Below are positions 8,337 through 17,573 of a stretch of 55,115 bases of DNA, in pieces. Both the position numbers and the translations under genes were made by a program. The notes under the pieces were generated by a model that ran no database searches, had not been told where the DNA came from, and saw only the letters and a list, made by a program, of their open reading frames with translations. Origin of the DNA: JBCCFK01 sp965262315 (GTDB lineage: Bacteria > Actinomycetota > Acidimicrobiia > Acidimicrobiales > UBA8592); assembly GCA_965262315.1 (NCBI GenBank), contig CBDHFJ010000168.1:1-55115 (forward strand), read 5' to 3'. Numbering within the stretch: the stretch's first letter is position 1; each line of letters starts with the position of its first letter.

Positions 8337-10244
8337 GTGAGGATTCTGATTGCGAATCGGGGCGAGATCGCTCGGCGGGTGATCCGCACCGCGCACCGTC
8401 TCGGTCACGAGACCGTCGCCGTGTTCGCCGAGCCCGACGCCCACGCACCCCACGTCCGCGAGGCCACGTTCGCAGCGCCCATCGGCCCGGCGTCGCTCGC
8501 CCAGTCCTACCTGGCAATCGACAAACTGATCGAGGCCGCCGATGCCACCGGCGCCGACGCCGTGCACCCGGGCTACGGCTTCCTGTCGGAGAACGCGACC
8601 TTCGCCCGCGCCGTGATGGAGGCGGGCCTGACCTGGATCGGGCCCAGCCCCGACGCCATCGATCGCATGGGTTCCAAGATCGACGCCCGGCGTCTCGCCA
8701 CGTCGGCCGGCGTGCCGGTCATCCCCGGCTTCGACGAGTCGCAGGACCCCGAGCTGCTGCGCGCCGCCGCCGACCAGATCGGGTACCCGATCCTGGTGAA
8801 GGCTGCCGCCGGCGGCGGCGGCAAGGGCATCCGCATCGCCAACGCGCCGAGCGAGTTCGAGTTCGCCCTCCACGAGGCGATGGCCGAGGCCGAACGCAGC
8901 TTCGGCGACAGCGCCATGATCGTCGAGCGCTACATCACCCAGCCCCGCCACGTCGAGGTGCAGGTGGTCGGCGACAAGCACGGCACGGTCATCGAGCTGG
9001 GCACGCGTGAGTGCTCGGTGCAGCGGCGCTACCAGAAGGTGCTCGAGGAGGCGCCGGCCCCGAACCTGCCCGACGCCACTCGAGCCGGGCTTCGGGCGGC
9101 TGCAGCGAACCTCGCGCGGTCGATCGGCTACGACTCCACCGGCACGGTCGAGTTCGTGGTCGACCACGAGTCGGGTGCCTACTTCTTCCTCGAGATGAAC
9201 ACCCGCCTGCAGGTCGAGCACCCGGTCACCGAGGCCATCACCGGCCTCGACCTGGTGGAACTCCAGATTCGAGTCGCTGCCGGTGAGGACCTGCCCGTGG
9301 CCCAAGACGAGGTGACCTTCGACGGCCATGCGTTCGAGGCCCGGATCAACGCCGAGGACGCCACCAATGACTTCGCTCCCCAGATCGGCACCATCTCCCA
9401 CCTGGCGGTTCCCGACGGCGTCCGGTGGGACAGCGCCATCGAGCAGGGCTCGCAGATCACGCCGCACTACGACCCGATGATCGCCAAGCTCATCGTCCAC
9501 GGCCCCAACCGCGAGGCGGCCCGGCTCGAGCTCGCGGATGCGCTCGACGGTCTCCTGATCGGCGGTCTCGTCGCCAACGGCGGCTTCCACCGCTGGCTGA
9601 TCGACCAACCGCCGGTCGTCGCCGGCGAGGTGACCACGAGATTCCTCGACGAGGCCGACCTGACCGAGCTCGACCAGGGCGATGCCGCCACGGTGGCCGC
9701 CAACGAGTGGATCCTGTTCCGCGAGGCCACGCGCACAGCGACGTCGCCGTGGCAGACCGGCAACGTGCACTTCACGCCCCACACCGCCAGCCGCCGCATC
9801 CAGCTGGCGGACGTGACCGGCACCCACCACGACATCACCATCGATGGCGACGGTCCCGACGCAACCTCGGCGATCTTCGACGACCACGACGGCGTCGTCG
9901 TGGTCAACGTGGCAGGCCAGTCCCACACGTTCCGGGTCCTCAGCCGATCCGAGGCCTGGGCGCCCGACGATGCCGTCGGCCACGGCTCCGCCAACGCCAT
10001 CGTCGCCCCGTTCCCCGCCCTCGTCACCGAGGTACCGGTCGAGCCGGGCGCGACCGTCGCTGCAGGCGACCCCGTGGTGGTGATCGAGGCCATGAAGATG
10101 CTCCACACCCTGGCCGCCGCGGGACCCGGCACGGTCGACGAGATCCGGGTCGCCGTCGGCGACCAGGTGGTGACCGACCAGGTCCTGGTCACGTTCGTCA
10201 CTCCCGACACCACACCCGAGGACCAGAAATCCGCGTCCTCGTGA
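8337..10244 (+). CDS. Biotin-dependent acyl-CoA carboxylase alpha subunit (biotin carboxylase + BCCP)
   Basis: 635 residues from a GTG preceded by AAGGGAGC. The N-terminal ILIANRGEIARRVIRT opens the biotin carboxylase domain, the ATP-grasp glycine loop is KAAAGGGGKGIRI, and EMNTRLQVEHPVTE is the conserved catalytic segment. A BT-type linker follows, and the C-terminal biotinyl domain has EAMKM with Lys587 as the biotinylation site. The enzyme uses ATP and bicarbonate to charge biotin for the carboxyltransferase at 6531. It is separated from that gene by two tandem hairpins rather than the usual tight overlap, which may adjust subunit ratio. It is followed after 61 bases by the acyl-CoA dehydrogenase. 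Confidence 0.92.
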   Translation: MRILIANRGEIARRVIRTAHRLGHETVAVFAEPDAHAPHVREATFAAPIGPASLAQSYLAIDKLIEAADATGADAVHPGYGFLSENATFARAVMEAGLTWIGPSPDAIDRMGSKIDARRLATSAGVPVIPGFDESQDPELLRAAADQIGYPILVKAAAGGGGKGIRIANAPSEFEFALHEAMAEAERSFGDSAMIVERYITQPRHVEVQVVGDKHGTVIELGTRECSVQRRYQKVLEEAPAPNLPDATRAGLRAAAANLARSIGYDSTGTVEFVVDHESGAYFFLEMNTRLQVEHPVTEAITGLDLVELQIRVAAGEDLPVAQDEVTFDGHAFEARINAEDATNDFAPQIGTISHLAVPDGVRWDSAIEQGSQITPHYDPMIAKLIVHGPNREAARLELADALDGLLIGGLVANGGFHRWLIDQPPVVAGEVTTRFLDEADLTELDQGDAATVAANEWILFREATRTATSPWQTGNVHFTPHTASRRIQLADVTGTHHDITIDGDGPDATSAIFDDHDGVVVVNVAGQSHTFRVLSRSEAWAPDDAVGHGSANAIVAPFPALVTEVPVEPGATVAAGDPVVVIEAMKMLHTLAAAGPGTVDEIRVAVGDQVVTDQVLVTFVTPDTTPEDQKSASS

Positions 10245-10305
10245 CCGACCGCAACGCCTCCATGACCTTCCTCGCACAGCCCGACATCCAGAAAGCGACG
10301 AGCCG

Positions 10306-11451
10306 ATGACCAACCGCAACGCGTACATGACCGACGAGCTCCAGGCGATCTACGACCAGACCGTCGACTTCGTCACCAACGAGGTCATGCCCCACGGCGA
10401 CCTCTGGGAGGAGCAGGGCAAGGTCCCCCGCGACGTGCTGAAGAAGATGGGCGGCCTGGGCATGCTCGGCCTTCGCGTTCCCGAGGAGCTCGGCGGCCTG
10501 GGCATGGGCATGCTCGCGTCCGCCACGTTCTCCGAGGCGCTCGGTGCTTCGACGTTCGCCGGCTTCGATGTCACGGTCCTTGTCCACACCGACATGGCCG
10601 GACCGCACCTGGTGAACTCCGGCAGCCAGGACCAGTACGACCGCTACATGCCGGGTGTGCTCTCCGGTGAGTTCATCCTGTCGATCGGCGTGTCCGAGCC
10701 CGACGCCGGCTCCGACGTGGCCGGCATCCGCACCTCGGCCGTCAAGGACGGCGACGGCTGGCGCATCAACGGGCGCAAGATGTTCATCACCAACGCCGTG
10801 TACGGCGACATGACGATCATCGCCGCCCGCACCGACCCCGAGAACAAGTACGGGATCTCGATGTTCCTCGTCCCGGCGGGCACCGAGGGCTTCGAGGTGG
10901 CCACCAAGCTCGACAAGCACGGGTGGCGCTGCAGCGACACCGCCGAGCTGACCCTCGACGACGTCTGGGTCTCCGACGACCAGCTCCTCGGCACGCCCCA
11001 TCGAGGCTTCTACGAGACGATGAAGAACTTCCAGAACGAGCGCATGGTGCTGGTGGGCATGGGCGTGGGTGCCGCACAGGCGGCGATCGACATGACCAAC
11101 GCCTACTGCCAGGAACGCAAGGCGTTCGGCGGCCATCTCTTCGACCTCGGCGCCATCCGTCAGCGCATGGCGATGAACCAGGCCAAGGTCGACGCCGTCC
11201 GGGCCTCGATGTATCACGCCGCCTGGCTGGGCGATCAGGGCGAGGACAACGTCAAGGAGATGTCCGGAGCCAAGGCCTGGGGTTGCGAGGTCGTCAACGA
11301 GGTCATGTACGACTGCGTCCAGTTCCACGGCGGCATGGGCTACATGCGCGAGTCCGCCATCGAGCGGATGTATCGAGACGCCCGCATCCTCCCCATCGGC
11401 GGCGGCGCCACCGAGGTCATGCTCGAGGAAGTGGCGAAGCGCTCGTACTGA
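10306..11451 (+). CDS. Acyl-CoA dehydrogenase, isovaleryl-CoA dehydrogenase-like active site
   Basis: 381 residues, the typical length. FAD-binding and substrate motifs are SEPDAGSDVAG (130-140) and INGRKMFITN (154-163). The C-terminal segment reads PIGGGATEV, so the usual catalytic Glu of the short/medium-chain YEG motif is absent. Instead Glu245 in QNERMVL sits where isovaleryl-CoA and long-chain dehydrogenases carry their base. It would oxidise a branched acyl-CoA to the 2-enoyl-CoA that the upstream carboxylase could use. It is third in the operon after the carboxylase genes. Its 3' end overlaps the convergent MFS gene by 35 bases. Confidence 0.87.
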   Translation: MTNRNAYMTDELQAIYDQTVDFVTNEVMPHGDLWEEQGKVPRDVLKKMGGLGMLGLRVPEELGGLGMGMLASATFSEALGASTFAGFDVTVLVHTDMAGPHLVNSGSQDQYDRYMPGVLSGEFILSIGVSEPDAGSDVAGIRTSAVKDGDGWRINGRKMFITNAVYGDMTIIAARTDPENKYGISMFLVPAGTEGFEVATKLDKHGWRCSDTAELTLDDVWVSDDQLLGTPHRGFYETMKNFQNERMVLVGMGVGAAQAAIDMTNAYCQERKAFGGHLFDLGAIRQRMAMNQAKVDAVRASMYHAAWLGDQGEDNVKEMSGAKAWGCEVVNEVMYDCVQFHGGMGYMRESAIERMYRDARILPIGGGATEVMLEEVAKRSY

Positions 11452-12634
11452 GCTCGGCCCGGTAGCGCTCAGCGGCGGCACTGCCCGCCATGAGGAGCGC
11501 TGAACCTGCGACGGCGAACCCGGCCGGGAGGTACCACGCGACCGAGAAGCCCTTCGCATCGGCGAGGGCGCCGAACGCGATCGGGGATGCGAGCGCGCCC
11601 ACCAGGATCGCCGTCTGCACCACCGCCGACGCAGCGCCGGGTGCCTCCGGGTGCAGCTCGATCAGGCCCAGCAGCATGAGACCCGGCCACGACCAGCCGA
11701 CCCCGAACACCACGACGGTTCCGACGAGGAGCAACGGCCGAGACTCAGTGGCGTACAGCACGAACGGGATCGCGCCGACGCCGACCGCCACGGCCACGGC
11801 TCGGAAACGGTCGAACTCCAGCCGGTCGGCGGCCAGCCCCCATGACAAGCGACTGACGATCAGGATGAGACCGCCCACACCCAACAGGACGCCCGCCTCG
11901 CCCGAGGAGTAGCCCGCCTCCTCGGCCGCGGTGGTGAAGAACCCGGACACCGTGATCACGGCGCCGGCGGCGAAGCAGCCGCCGAGCGCCAGCAGGCGCA
12001 GGTGTGGGAGGCGCCGCAACGACGCCGAAGCGGTCGGCGCCGCACCCGTCGCCGGGGCGCTGGGGTTGGGGGGCACGGCGAACACCACGGGCACCGCGCA
12101 CAGGGCGACGATGCCGAACGTGGCTTCCCAGCCGATGGTGTCACCGGCGAGGGGCACCGCAAACCCCGCCAGTGCCGTCGAGAACGGAATGGCCGACTGC
12201 TTGATGCCGACCGAGCGACCCCGCATCCTGAACGGGACGACTCGGGACACGAGGGTGTTGGTGGCCGGCTGCACCATCGATTCCCCGATCCTGATCAGGC
12301 AGAAGAACCCCACGACGGCCGGGTAGGTGCGCCCCAGAACGGCGATGGCCAACGCCCCCGTACCCGCGACGAGAATGCCGGCCCGCATCGTGGGGCTCGG
12401 GCCACGCCGGTCGGCCACGACTCCGGCGAACTGCAGGCCGATCGCCGACGCGAGGAAGCCGATGGTGAAGATCGCACCGAACGCGGTCTCGCCGAAGCCC
12501 AGCTCCTCCTTGATGCGGGGCCCGAAAGCACCCAGCATGAAGGTCGGGACTGCAACCACGGTCAGCGCCGCAGCCGACGCGGCGGTCGGCCGGAAGAATG
12601 CCTCGTGCCTGTCGTTGCTCGGGACGCTCGCCAC
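11417..12634 (-). CDS. Major facilitator superfamily transporter
   Basis: 405 residues with about twelve hydrophobic segments. The loop between the second and third segments, GVVADRRGPSPTMRAG, is a recognisable MFS motif A variant. It is an inner-membrane secondary transporter; the substrate cannot be inferred, although short MFS proteins of this kind often export drugs or carry organic acids. The start is a GTG 11 bases after the VOC gene on the same strand, so the two are probably cotranscribed. The last 35 bases overlap the convergent acyl-CoA dehydrogenase gene. Confidence 0.82.
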   Translation of the reverse strand: MASVPSNDRHEAFFRPTAASAAALTVVAVPTFMLGAFGPRIKEELGFGETAFGAIFTIGFLASAIGLQFAGVVADRRGPSPTMRAGILVAGTGALAIAVLGRTYPAVVGFFCLIRIGESMVQPATNTLVSRVVPFRMRGRSVGIKQSAIPFSTALAGFAVPLAGDTIGWEATFGIVALCAVPVVFAVPPNPSAPATGAAPTASASLRRLPHLRLLALGGCFAAGAVITVSGFFTTAAEEAGYSSGEAGVLLGVGGLILIVSRLSWGLAADRLEFDRFRAVAVAVGVGAIPFVLYATESRPLLLVGTVVVFGVGWSWPGLMLLGLIELHPEAPGAASAVVQTAILVGALASPIAFGALADAKGFSVAWYLPAGFAVAGSALLMAGSAAAERYRAELSTSASPLPRA

Positions 12635-12645
12635 TCCCGAGACTC

Positions 12646-13077
12646 TCAGAAGAACTGATCGATCATCACGGGGTTGCCGTCGGGGTCGACGACGATGATG
12701 TGGGCTGGACCGCTGTCTCCGGCGTCCTCGGCCACCGCAGCCTCGAGTTCGACCCCCGCCGCCTGCAGGCGCTCCTGGATCGCGCGCACGTCGGTGAACT
12801 CCTCGATGCGCTCCATCCGGTTCGTCAGCCCCGGGTTGAACGTGAGGATGTTGTGCTCGAACATCCCGTGGAACAGGCCGATCGTGGTCTCGCCGTTCTT
12901 GAGGATCAGGTAGTTGTGCTCCGGGTCGCCGCCGGTCATCTCGAAACCGAGCGCCTCGTAGAACGCCCGGGACTTGGCGAGGTCCGCGACGTTCAGCGAC
13001 ATCGAGAACGCACCCAGCTCGAGCGAACCCGGAAGGGTGGCATCGGCGGACGGCACGGTGGGCAACTCGTCGAACAT
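12646..13077 (-). CDS. VOC (glyoxalase/bleomycin resistance) superfamily protein
   Basis: 143 residues from an ATG preceded by GGAGGAAG. The pattern FSMSLNVADLAKSRAFYEALGF, then the C-terminal IIVVDPDGNPVMIDQFF, is typical of one vicinal-oxygen-chelate unit with paired beta-alpha-beta-beta-beta repeats. Such proteins act as metal-dependent lyases, isomerases or dioxygenases, or simply bind drugs. It is soluble and cytoplasmic. It lies between a flavoprotein gene and the MFS gene on the minus strand, which may be a small detoxification operon, though that is inference. Confidence 0.82.
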   Translation of the reverse strand: MFDELPTVPSADATLPGSLELGAFSMSLNVADLAKSRAFYEALGFEMTGGDPEHNYLILKNGETTIGLFHGMFEHNILTFNPGLTNRMERIEEFTDVRAIQERLQAAGVELEAAVAEDAGDSGPAHIIVVDPDGNPVMIDQFF

Positions 13078-13145
13078 GACTTCCTCCGGAGGGTTGGGGG
13101 TGGGCTCACCGTAGGTCAGCCGGTGTGCGGGCGCCGCAGGAACGA

Positions 13146-13643
13146 TCAGGTGCCAGGCGCCGTGCTCCCGCCGACCTCCATCGGGTTCATCCCGAGCTTG
13201 GTGTGGTCCCAGCTCCGCACCCGCTCGACGTCGAGCCGGACAGCGACCCGCTTGTTGAGCATCATCTCGACGAAGGGCTTGGCCTCGTCGGTGTACGGGC
13301 CGGTGTAGCGCTCCCAGACGCTGACGCCCACAGCCCACAGCGCGTCGGGGTCGGCCACGATGACGCCCGTCCCCTCCAGGGACACGCCACGCAGCGAGTC
13401 GTACGTGAGACCGTCCTCGATCATCACCGACAGCTGCGGATTGCGCCGGAGGTTCTTCACCTTCTGGGCCTTGGCCTTGGTCTCGAACCAGATCTGGCCG
13501 TCGATGACCCCGAACCACATCGCCACCAGGTGCGGCATGCCGTTGGGGCCGACGGTGGCCATCGTCGCGGTCCGAGACGACTCGACGAACGCGGCGACCT
13601 CGTCGTCGGTCATCTGGATCTGTGTCCGCTGGTTCTGACCCAC
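13146..13643 (-). CDS. PPOX-class (pyridoxamine-phosphate-oxidase-fold) flavin/F420-binding protein
   Basis: 165 residues from a GTG with GGGAGG about ten bases before it; longer in-frame starts lack a site. The sequence TATMATVGPNGMPHLVAMWF followed by IWFETKAKAQKVKNLRRNP is the split-barrel FMN or F420 binding pattern of actinobacterial PPOX/FDOR proteins. These reduce or oxidise small substrates with FMN or F420H2. A TACGAT hexamer upstream could be its -10. It is first of a probable three-gene minus-strand unit with the VOC and MFS genes; the cofactor choice is not certain. Confidence 0.8.
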   Translation of the reverse strand: MGQNQRTQIQMTDDEVAAFVESSRTATMATVGPNGMPHLVAMWFGVIDGQIWFETKAKAQKVKNLRRNPQLSVMIEDGLTYDSLRGVSLEGTGVIVADPDALWAVGVSVWERYTGPYTDEAKPFVEMMLNKRVAVRLDVERVRSWDHTKLGMNPMEVGGSTAPGT

Positions 13644-13776
13644 GGCGGTGCCTCCCGTGCCGGCGCGAGACCGCATCGTACGCTGAGCGACGACCTCGGC
13701 TTCCGGCAAAGAATCCGGCTCGGCGTGTGGCGCGATCGCCCCGCCCGCCGGTCATGAGGGTGAGTTCATCGATCCC

Positions 13777-14226
13777 ATGCACAGAGACCAGACGTTCGAG
13801 GAGTTCATCGTGGAGGCCCGGAGCCAGCTCCGTCGGGCCTACGCCGGCCACCTCGCGCCCGACGTCGTTGCCGACGCGGTCGCCGAGGCCGAGGCCTGGG
13901 CGTGGGAGCACCGACGACGACTCAACCGCATCGCCAACCCCGTCGGGTACCTGTATCGGGTCGGCCAGTCCCGCATCCGCAGCCGCAAGCAGGGCTTCGT
14001 GCCGTGGGAGGGCGACGCCGATGCCCCGATGGTCGAGCCCGGCCTGCCGAAGGCGCTGGCGTCGCTGCCCGCCCAACAGGCTTCCGCCATCTGGCTGGTG
14101 AAGGCGTGTGGCTGGACCAACGTGCAAGCTGCCGAGGCCCTCGACATCAGCCCCTCCACCGTGGCCACCCACGTCGCCCGAGGCATGGAGCGGCTGCGTG
14201 CCCAGCTGGGGGTCGACGATGCCTGA
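13777..14226 (+). CDS. ECF-like RNA polymerase sigma factor (short)
   Basis: 149 residues. The N-terminal part (FEEFIVEARSQLRRAYAGHL ... NPVGYLYRVGQSRIRSRKQ) resembles a shortened sigma region 2. The C-terminal part, LPAQQASAIWLVKACGWTNVQAAEAL followed by ISPSTVATHVARGMERLR, is a clear region 4 helix-turn-helix that reads -35 elements. It would direct RNA polymerase to a special regulon. The stop codon overlaps the ATG of the next gene (ATG at 14219, TGA at 14224), so the two are translationally coupled. The next gene thus occupies the position where an anti-sigma factor is normally found. Confidence 0.8.
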   Translation: MHRDQTFEEFIVEARSQLRRAYAGHLAPDVVADAVAEAEAWAWEHRRRLNRIANPVGYLYRVGQSRIRSRKQGFVPWEGDADAPMVEPGLPKALASLPAQQASAIWLVKACGWTNVQAAEALDISPSTVATHVARGMERLRAQLGVDDA

Positions 14227-15241
14227 CCTCGACACGCAACTCCGCAACCTCGCCGACCATCGGCCGCGCAGATCCCCGAGCGGCCGTTCGACGCGGCCGA
14301 CGGGGTCGACACCGAACTGGTCGACCTCGGCCCGGCCGGGCCCCGAATCGGACGAGGACGAGTGTTGATCGCCGCTGCTGTCATCGTCGCTGTCGTCGGG
14401 GTCTTCGCGACCTGGTGGGCGGTCCAGCGGGAGCCGGACGTCGTGCTCTCCATGGACCCGCCACCACTCGCGATGACGGATCGGCCAATCGTCGAGCGCG
14501 ACGACTGGACCGCACCGTTGACGGACCTGTCGACACCGGCGACGTTCGTGGTCGCGCCGGTGGACATGGTCGGCGAGATCCAGGCCGCAGTGCCCGAGCG
14601 AGCCGAGATCCGGTACCGACCGGCGTCGACCTACAAGTTGCTCAACGCCCTGCTGTTCCAGGAGACCGGCGTGGCTGCCGGACTCGACGACCGACTCGTG
14701 TGGGACGGCGTGGACCGGGGCCTGGCCAGCTGGAACCAGGACCACACGATCGCCTCCGCGCTGGAGGTGTCGGCGGTGTGGGTCTTCGAGGAGTTGTCCG
14801 GGCGCATGAACCCGGCCAGAGTCGCCGAGCTGGTGGAAGTTGCCGGGTACGGCAACGCGAATGTCGGCGATGCCAGCGGGGTGTACTGGCTCGATGGCGA
14901 ACTCCGGGTCTCGGCCATCGAGCAGCTCGCGTTTCTGGAGGATCTCTACTGGGGCCGGCTGCCGTTCGATCGCGACGACCAAGCGCAGCTCGTGGCGGCC
15001 ATGACGAGCACCGAGGCGGGTGGCGCCACGATCCGGTACAAGACCGGCACTGCGCTGCAAGGGCCGAACCCCGTGGTCTGGCTGGTCGGGATCGTCGAGC
15101 CGACGAACGCTCGCCGGTGCCCACGTGTTCGCGTTCAACGCCGACCTCCAGGTGGTCGACGGCGAACCCCAGCCATTGTCGGCACAGACGCGTGTGGATC
15201 TCGTGATCGACCTGCTGAGCGCCGCCGACATCATCGGCTGA
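14219..15241 (+). CDS. Membrane-anchored class D beta-lactamase-like / BlaR-sensor-like protein, two apparent frameshifts
   Basis: The reading uses three frame segments: 14219 to about 14262, then 14269 to about 15108, then 15113 to 15241. The joined protein has a short cytoplasmic N-terminus (MPDLDTQLRNLADHR), one membrane helix (VLIAAAVIVAVVGVFATWW) and an outside domain with every class D motif: STYK, SAV, YGN, a tryptophan in YWLDGELRVSAIEQ, KTGT, and the final strand HVFAFNADLQ. Class D enzymes hydrolyse beta-lactams; BlaR1/MecR1 sensors use the same fold. Its position overlapping a sigma factor suggests a penicillin-sensing anti-sigma protein, but a simple anchored lactamase is possible. 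The two shifts cancel each other and may be assembly errors. Confidence 0.7.
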
Positions 15242-15250
15242 GCGGCATGG

Positions 15251-15277
15251 GGGTCAGACCCCAGGGCCTGACCCTTT
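15251..15277. terminator. Hairpin between convergent genes, likely bidirectional terminator
   Basis: GGGTCAG (15251-15257) pairs with CTGACCC (15268-15274) around a 10-base loop and is followed by TTT. A second possible palindrome, GGGGTC-A-GACCCC, overlaps its left side. It lies between the stop codons of the beta-lactamase-like gene and the molybdenum hydroxylase gene. Confidence 0.5.
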
Positions 15278-15302
15278 GCGCCCGCGGGCGGGTCGGCCCG
15301 AC

Positions 15303-17573
15303 TCAGCTCGCGGCGTTGATGGTCTCCCAGACCCGCATGGACGTGGTGGGGATGTCGATGTGGCGAACCCCCATGTGCGACAGCGCGTCGACCACGGCGT
15401 TCTGGACCGCAGGCGTGGCCCCGACGGTGCCCGACTCGCCGATGCCCTTGGCACCCAGCGGGTTGAGCGGCGACGGCGTCTCCTGGGGCCGACGCTGGAA
15501 GCTGGGAAGCTCGGCGGCCGACACCAGCGCGTAGTCCATGAAGTTCGCGGTGACGGGATTGCCGTCCTCGTCGTACTGGAACTCCTCCATGAGCGCCTGC
15601 GCAGCACCCGAGGCAACGCCGCCGTGCACCTGGCCGGCGACGAGCATGGGGTTGACCATGACGCCACAGTCGTCGCAGGTGTACATCTGGGTCAGCTCGA
15701 CTTCGCCGGTCTCGCGGTCCACCTCGACCACGGCGAGCTGGGACCCGAACGGGAACGCCACGCCCTCCGGTTGGAAGTCGGCCTCGGACACGAAGGGCGC
15801 CCCGTCGTCCTCGACCGCCTTGGCGGCGACGTCGCTCCACGGCACCGACACCGCCGGGGTGCCGGCCACGGAGAACGTGCCCGACTCGACGTCGAGCTGG
15901 ATGTCGTCCGGGTTGGCTTCGAGCAGGGTTGCGGCGATCTCCCGCGCCCGCTCGACCAGGCCCTCGCCCGCCAGCTTGATGGCGGAGCCCCCGATCTGCA
16001 GCGAGCGGGAGCCGCCGGTGCCACCGCCGCGGGCGACCAGGTCGGTGTCGCCGTGCTTGACCTCGATCTTGTCGAACGGGATACCGAGCAGGTCTGAGGC
16101 GATCTGCGCGAACACGGTGTAGTGGCCCTGGCCGTGGGGCGACACGCCGGTGAGCAGCAGCGCGGTGCCGTCGGGCTTGACCTCGACCGAACCGAAGTCG
16201 GGCGACGCCACCGGGTTGGTGATCTCGATGTAGGACGACCAGCCGAGGCCCAGCAGCTTGGCGTTGGGGTCCTCGCGGCGGCGGGCCTGCTCGGCGCGCA
16301 GCTCGTCGTAGTCGATCTGGGCCAGCACGCCGTCGAGGGCACCCTCGTAGTTGCCGGAGTCCATCGTGGTGCCGGTGGCGTTGGTGTAGGGGAAGGCGTC
16401 GGGGGCCACGTAGTTCTTGCGGCGGACCTCGGCGGGGTCCATCCCGATCTCGGCGGCGAACGCGTCCATCATGCGCTCGATGATCTGCGCAGCCTCGGGG
16501 CGGCCAGCGCCGCGGTAGGCGCCGATCGGCACGGTGTTGGTCACCGTCGACACGGTCGAGACGTCGACGTTGGCGATGTCGTAGGGGCCGGTGGCCAGGT
16601 TGCGGGCGAACATCGGCAGCACCGAGCCGATTTCTGCGTAGGCGCCGGCGTCCTGGATGACGTGGGAGCGGAACCCGGTGACCCGACCGTCGCGGGTGCC
16701 GCCGATGGTGGCGGTGATCTCCTGGCCGCGGCCGTGGACCAGGCCGAGCATGCTCTCGGAGCGGGTCTCGACCCAGCGCACCGGCCGGTCGAGCTTGCGG
16801 GCAGCCATGGCCACCACGATGTCCTCGGGGTAGTTGCCGTTCTTGGCACCGAAGCCACCACCGACGTCGGGCGTGATGACCCGGACCTGCTCCTTCTCCA
16901 GCCCGAGCGCGCCCATCAAACCGTCACGGGTGCCGTGGGCGCCCTGGTTCTCGGACCACTGGGTGAGGTGTTCCTTGCCGTCGACCGTGGACCACTGCGC
17001 CACGACGGCGCGGGTCTCGAGCGGGCAGGGAGCGAGACGGTTGTTGCGGAACGACAGCTCGACCGTGACGTCACAGCCCTCGAAGACGTCGGCACCACTG
17101 CCCGGGATGGCGAAGGACGTGTTGGTGCCTGCGTCGGGGTGCAGCAGCACCTCGTCCTTGACGGAGTCGTGCACCGAGACGACCGCGGGGAGTGGATCGA
17201 TGTCGGCCCAGACGGTCTCGGCCGCGTCGGCGGCCTGGCTCCGCGTCTCGGCGATGACCACGGCGATCGGCTCACCGACGAAGCGCACCCGATCGATGGC
17301 CAGGCGAGCCCGCTTCATCTCCTTGTTGAACATCGGCATGCCCGGCGGATTGGGCTCGATGCCCAGGTCGGCAGCGGTGTACACGGCGACCACACCCGGC
17401 ATGTCGACGGCCTCGTCGATCTCGATCGAGTTGATCGTGCCGTGGGCGTTCTGCGACCGGACGAAGACTGCATGCAGCGCATCGGGGAACTCGAGGTCGT
17501 CCACGTACGTGCCGCCGACCGTCAGCATCTTGGGGTCTTCTTTTCGCTGCACGTCGGTGCCGAGCATGCTCAT
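15303..17573 (-). CDS. Molybdenum hydroxylase large subunit (xanthine/CO dehydrogenase family, form II CoxL-like)
   Basis: 756 residues from the ATG that follows GGAGGAG. The family core is intact: TPDVGGGFGAKNG at 234-246, and the active-site loop GAYRGAGRPEA with AYRGAGR at 352-358, the form II signature rather than the AYXCSFR loop of true CO dehydrogenase. The catalytic base is Glu713 in GIGESGT. The subunit binds molybdopterin cytosine dinucleotide and hydroxylates a carbon of an unknown substrate. The medium (FAD) and small (2Fe-2S) partner genes are not adjacent on either side, so partners must be encoded elsewhere. It is not a form I CO dehydrogenase. Confidence 0.87.
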   Translation of the reverse strand: MSMLGTDVQRKEDPKMLTVGGTYVDDLEFPDALHAVFVRSQNAHGTINSIEIDEAVDMPGVVAVYTAADLGIEPNPPGMPMFNKEMKRARLAIDRVRFVGEPIAVVIAETRSQAADAAETVWADIDPLPAVVSVHDSVKDEVLLHPDAGTNTSFAIPGSGADVFEGCDVTVELSFRNNRLAPCPLETRAVVAQWSTVDGKEHLTQWSENQGAHGTRDGLMGALGLEKEQVRVITPDVGGGFGAKNGNYPEDIVVAMAARKLDRPVRWVETRSESMLGLVHGRGQEITATIGGTRDGRVTGFRSHVIQDAGAYAEIGSVLPMFARNLATGPYDIANVDVSTVSTVTNTVPIGAYRGAGRPEAAQIIERMMDAFAAEIGMDPAEVRRKNYVAPDAFPYTNATGTTMDSGNYEGALDGVLAQIDYDELRAEQARRREDPNAKLLGLGWSSYIEITNPVASPDFGSVEVKPDGTALLLTGVSPHGQGHYTVFAQIASDLLGIPFDKIEVKHGDTDLVARGGGTGGSRSLQIGGSAIKLAGEGLVERAREIAATLLEANPDDIQLDVESGTFSVAGTPAVSVPWSDVAAKAVEDDGAPFVSEADFQPEGVAFPFGSQLAVVEVDRETGEVELTQMYTCDDCGVMVNPMLVAGQVHGGVASGAAQALMEEFQYDEDGNPVTANFMDYALVSAAELPSFQRRPQETPSPLNPLGAKGIGESGTVGATPAVQNAVVDALSHMGVRHIDIPTTSMRVWETINAAS

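Noticed and set aside
12646..15840. Minus-strand open frame of 1064 codons
   Set aside because: Only its last 143 codons (from 13077) read as a protein, the VOC gene. The rest lies antisense to the sigma and beta-lactamase-like genes and shows the Arg/Gly/Pro-rich composition of high-GC shadow frames.
15303..17573. Aerobic CO dehydrogenase large subunit
   Set aside because: The active-site loop is AYRGAGR, not the AYXCSFR loop with the cysteine needed for the Mo-Cu site.
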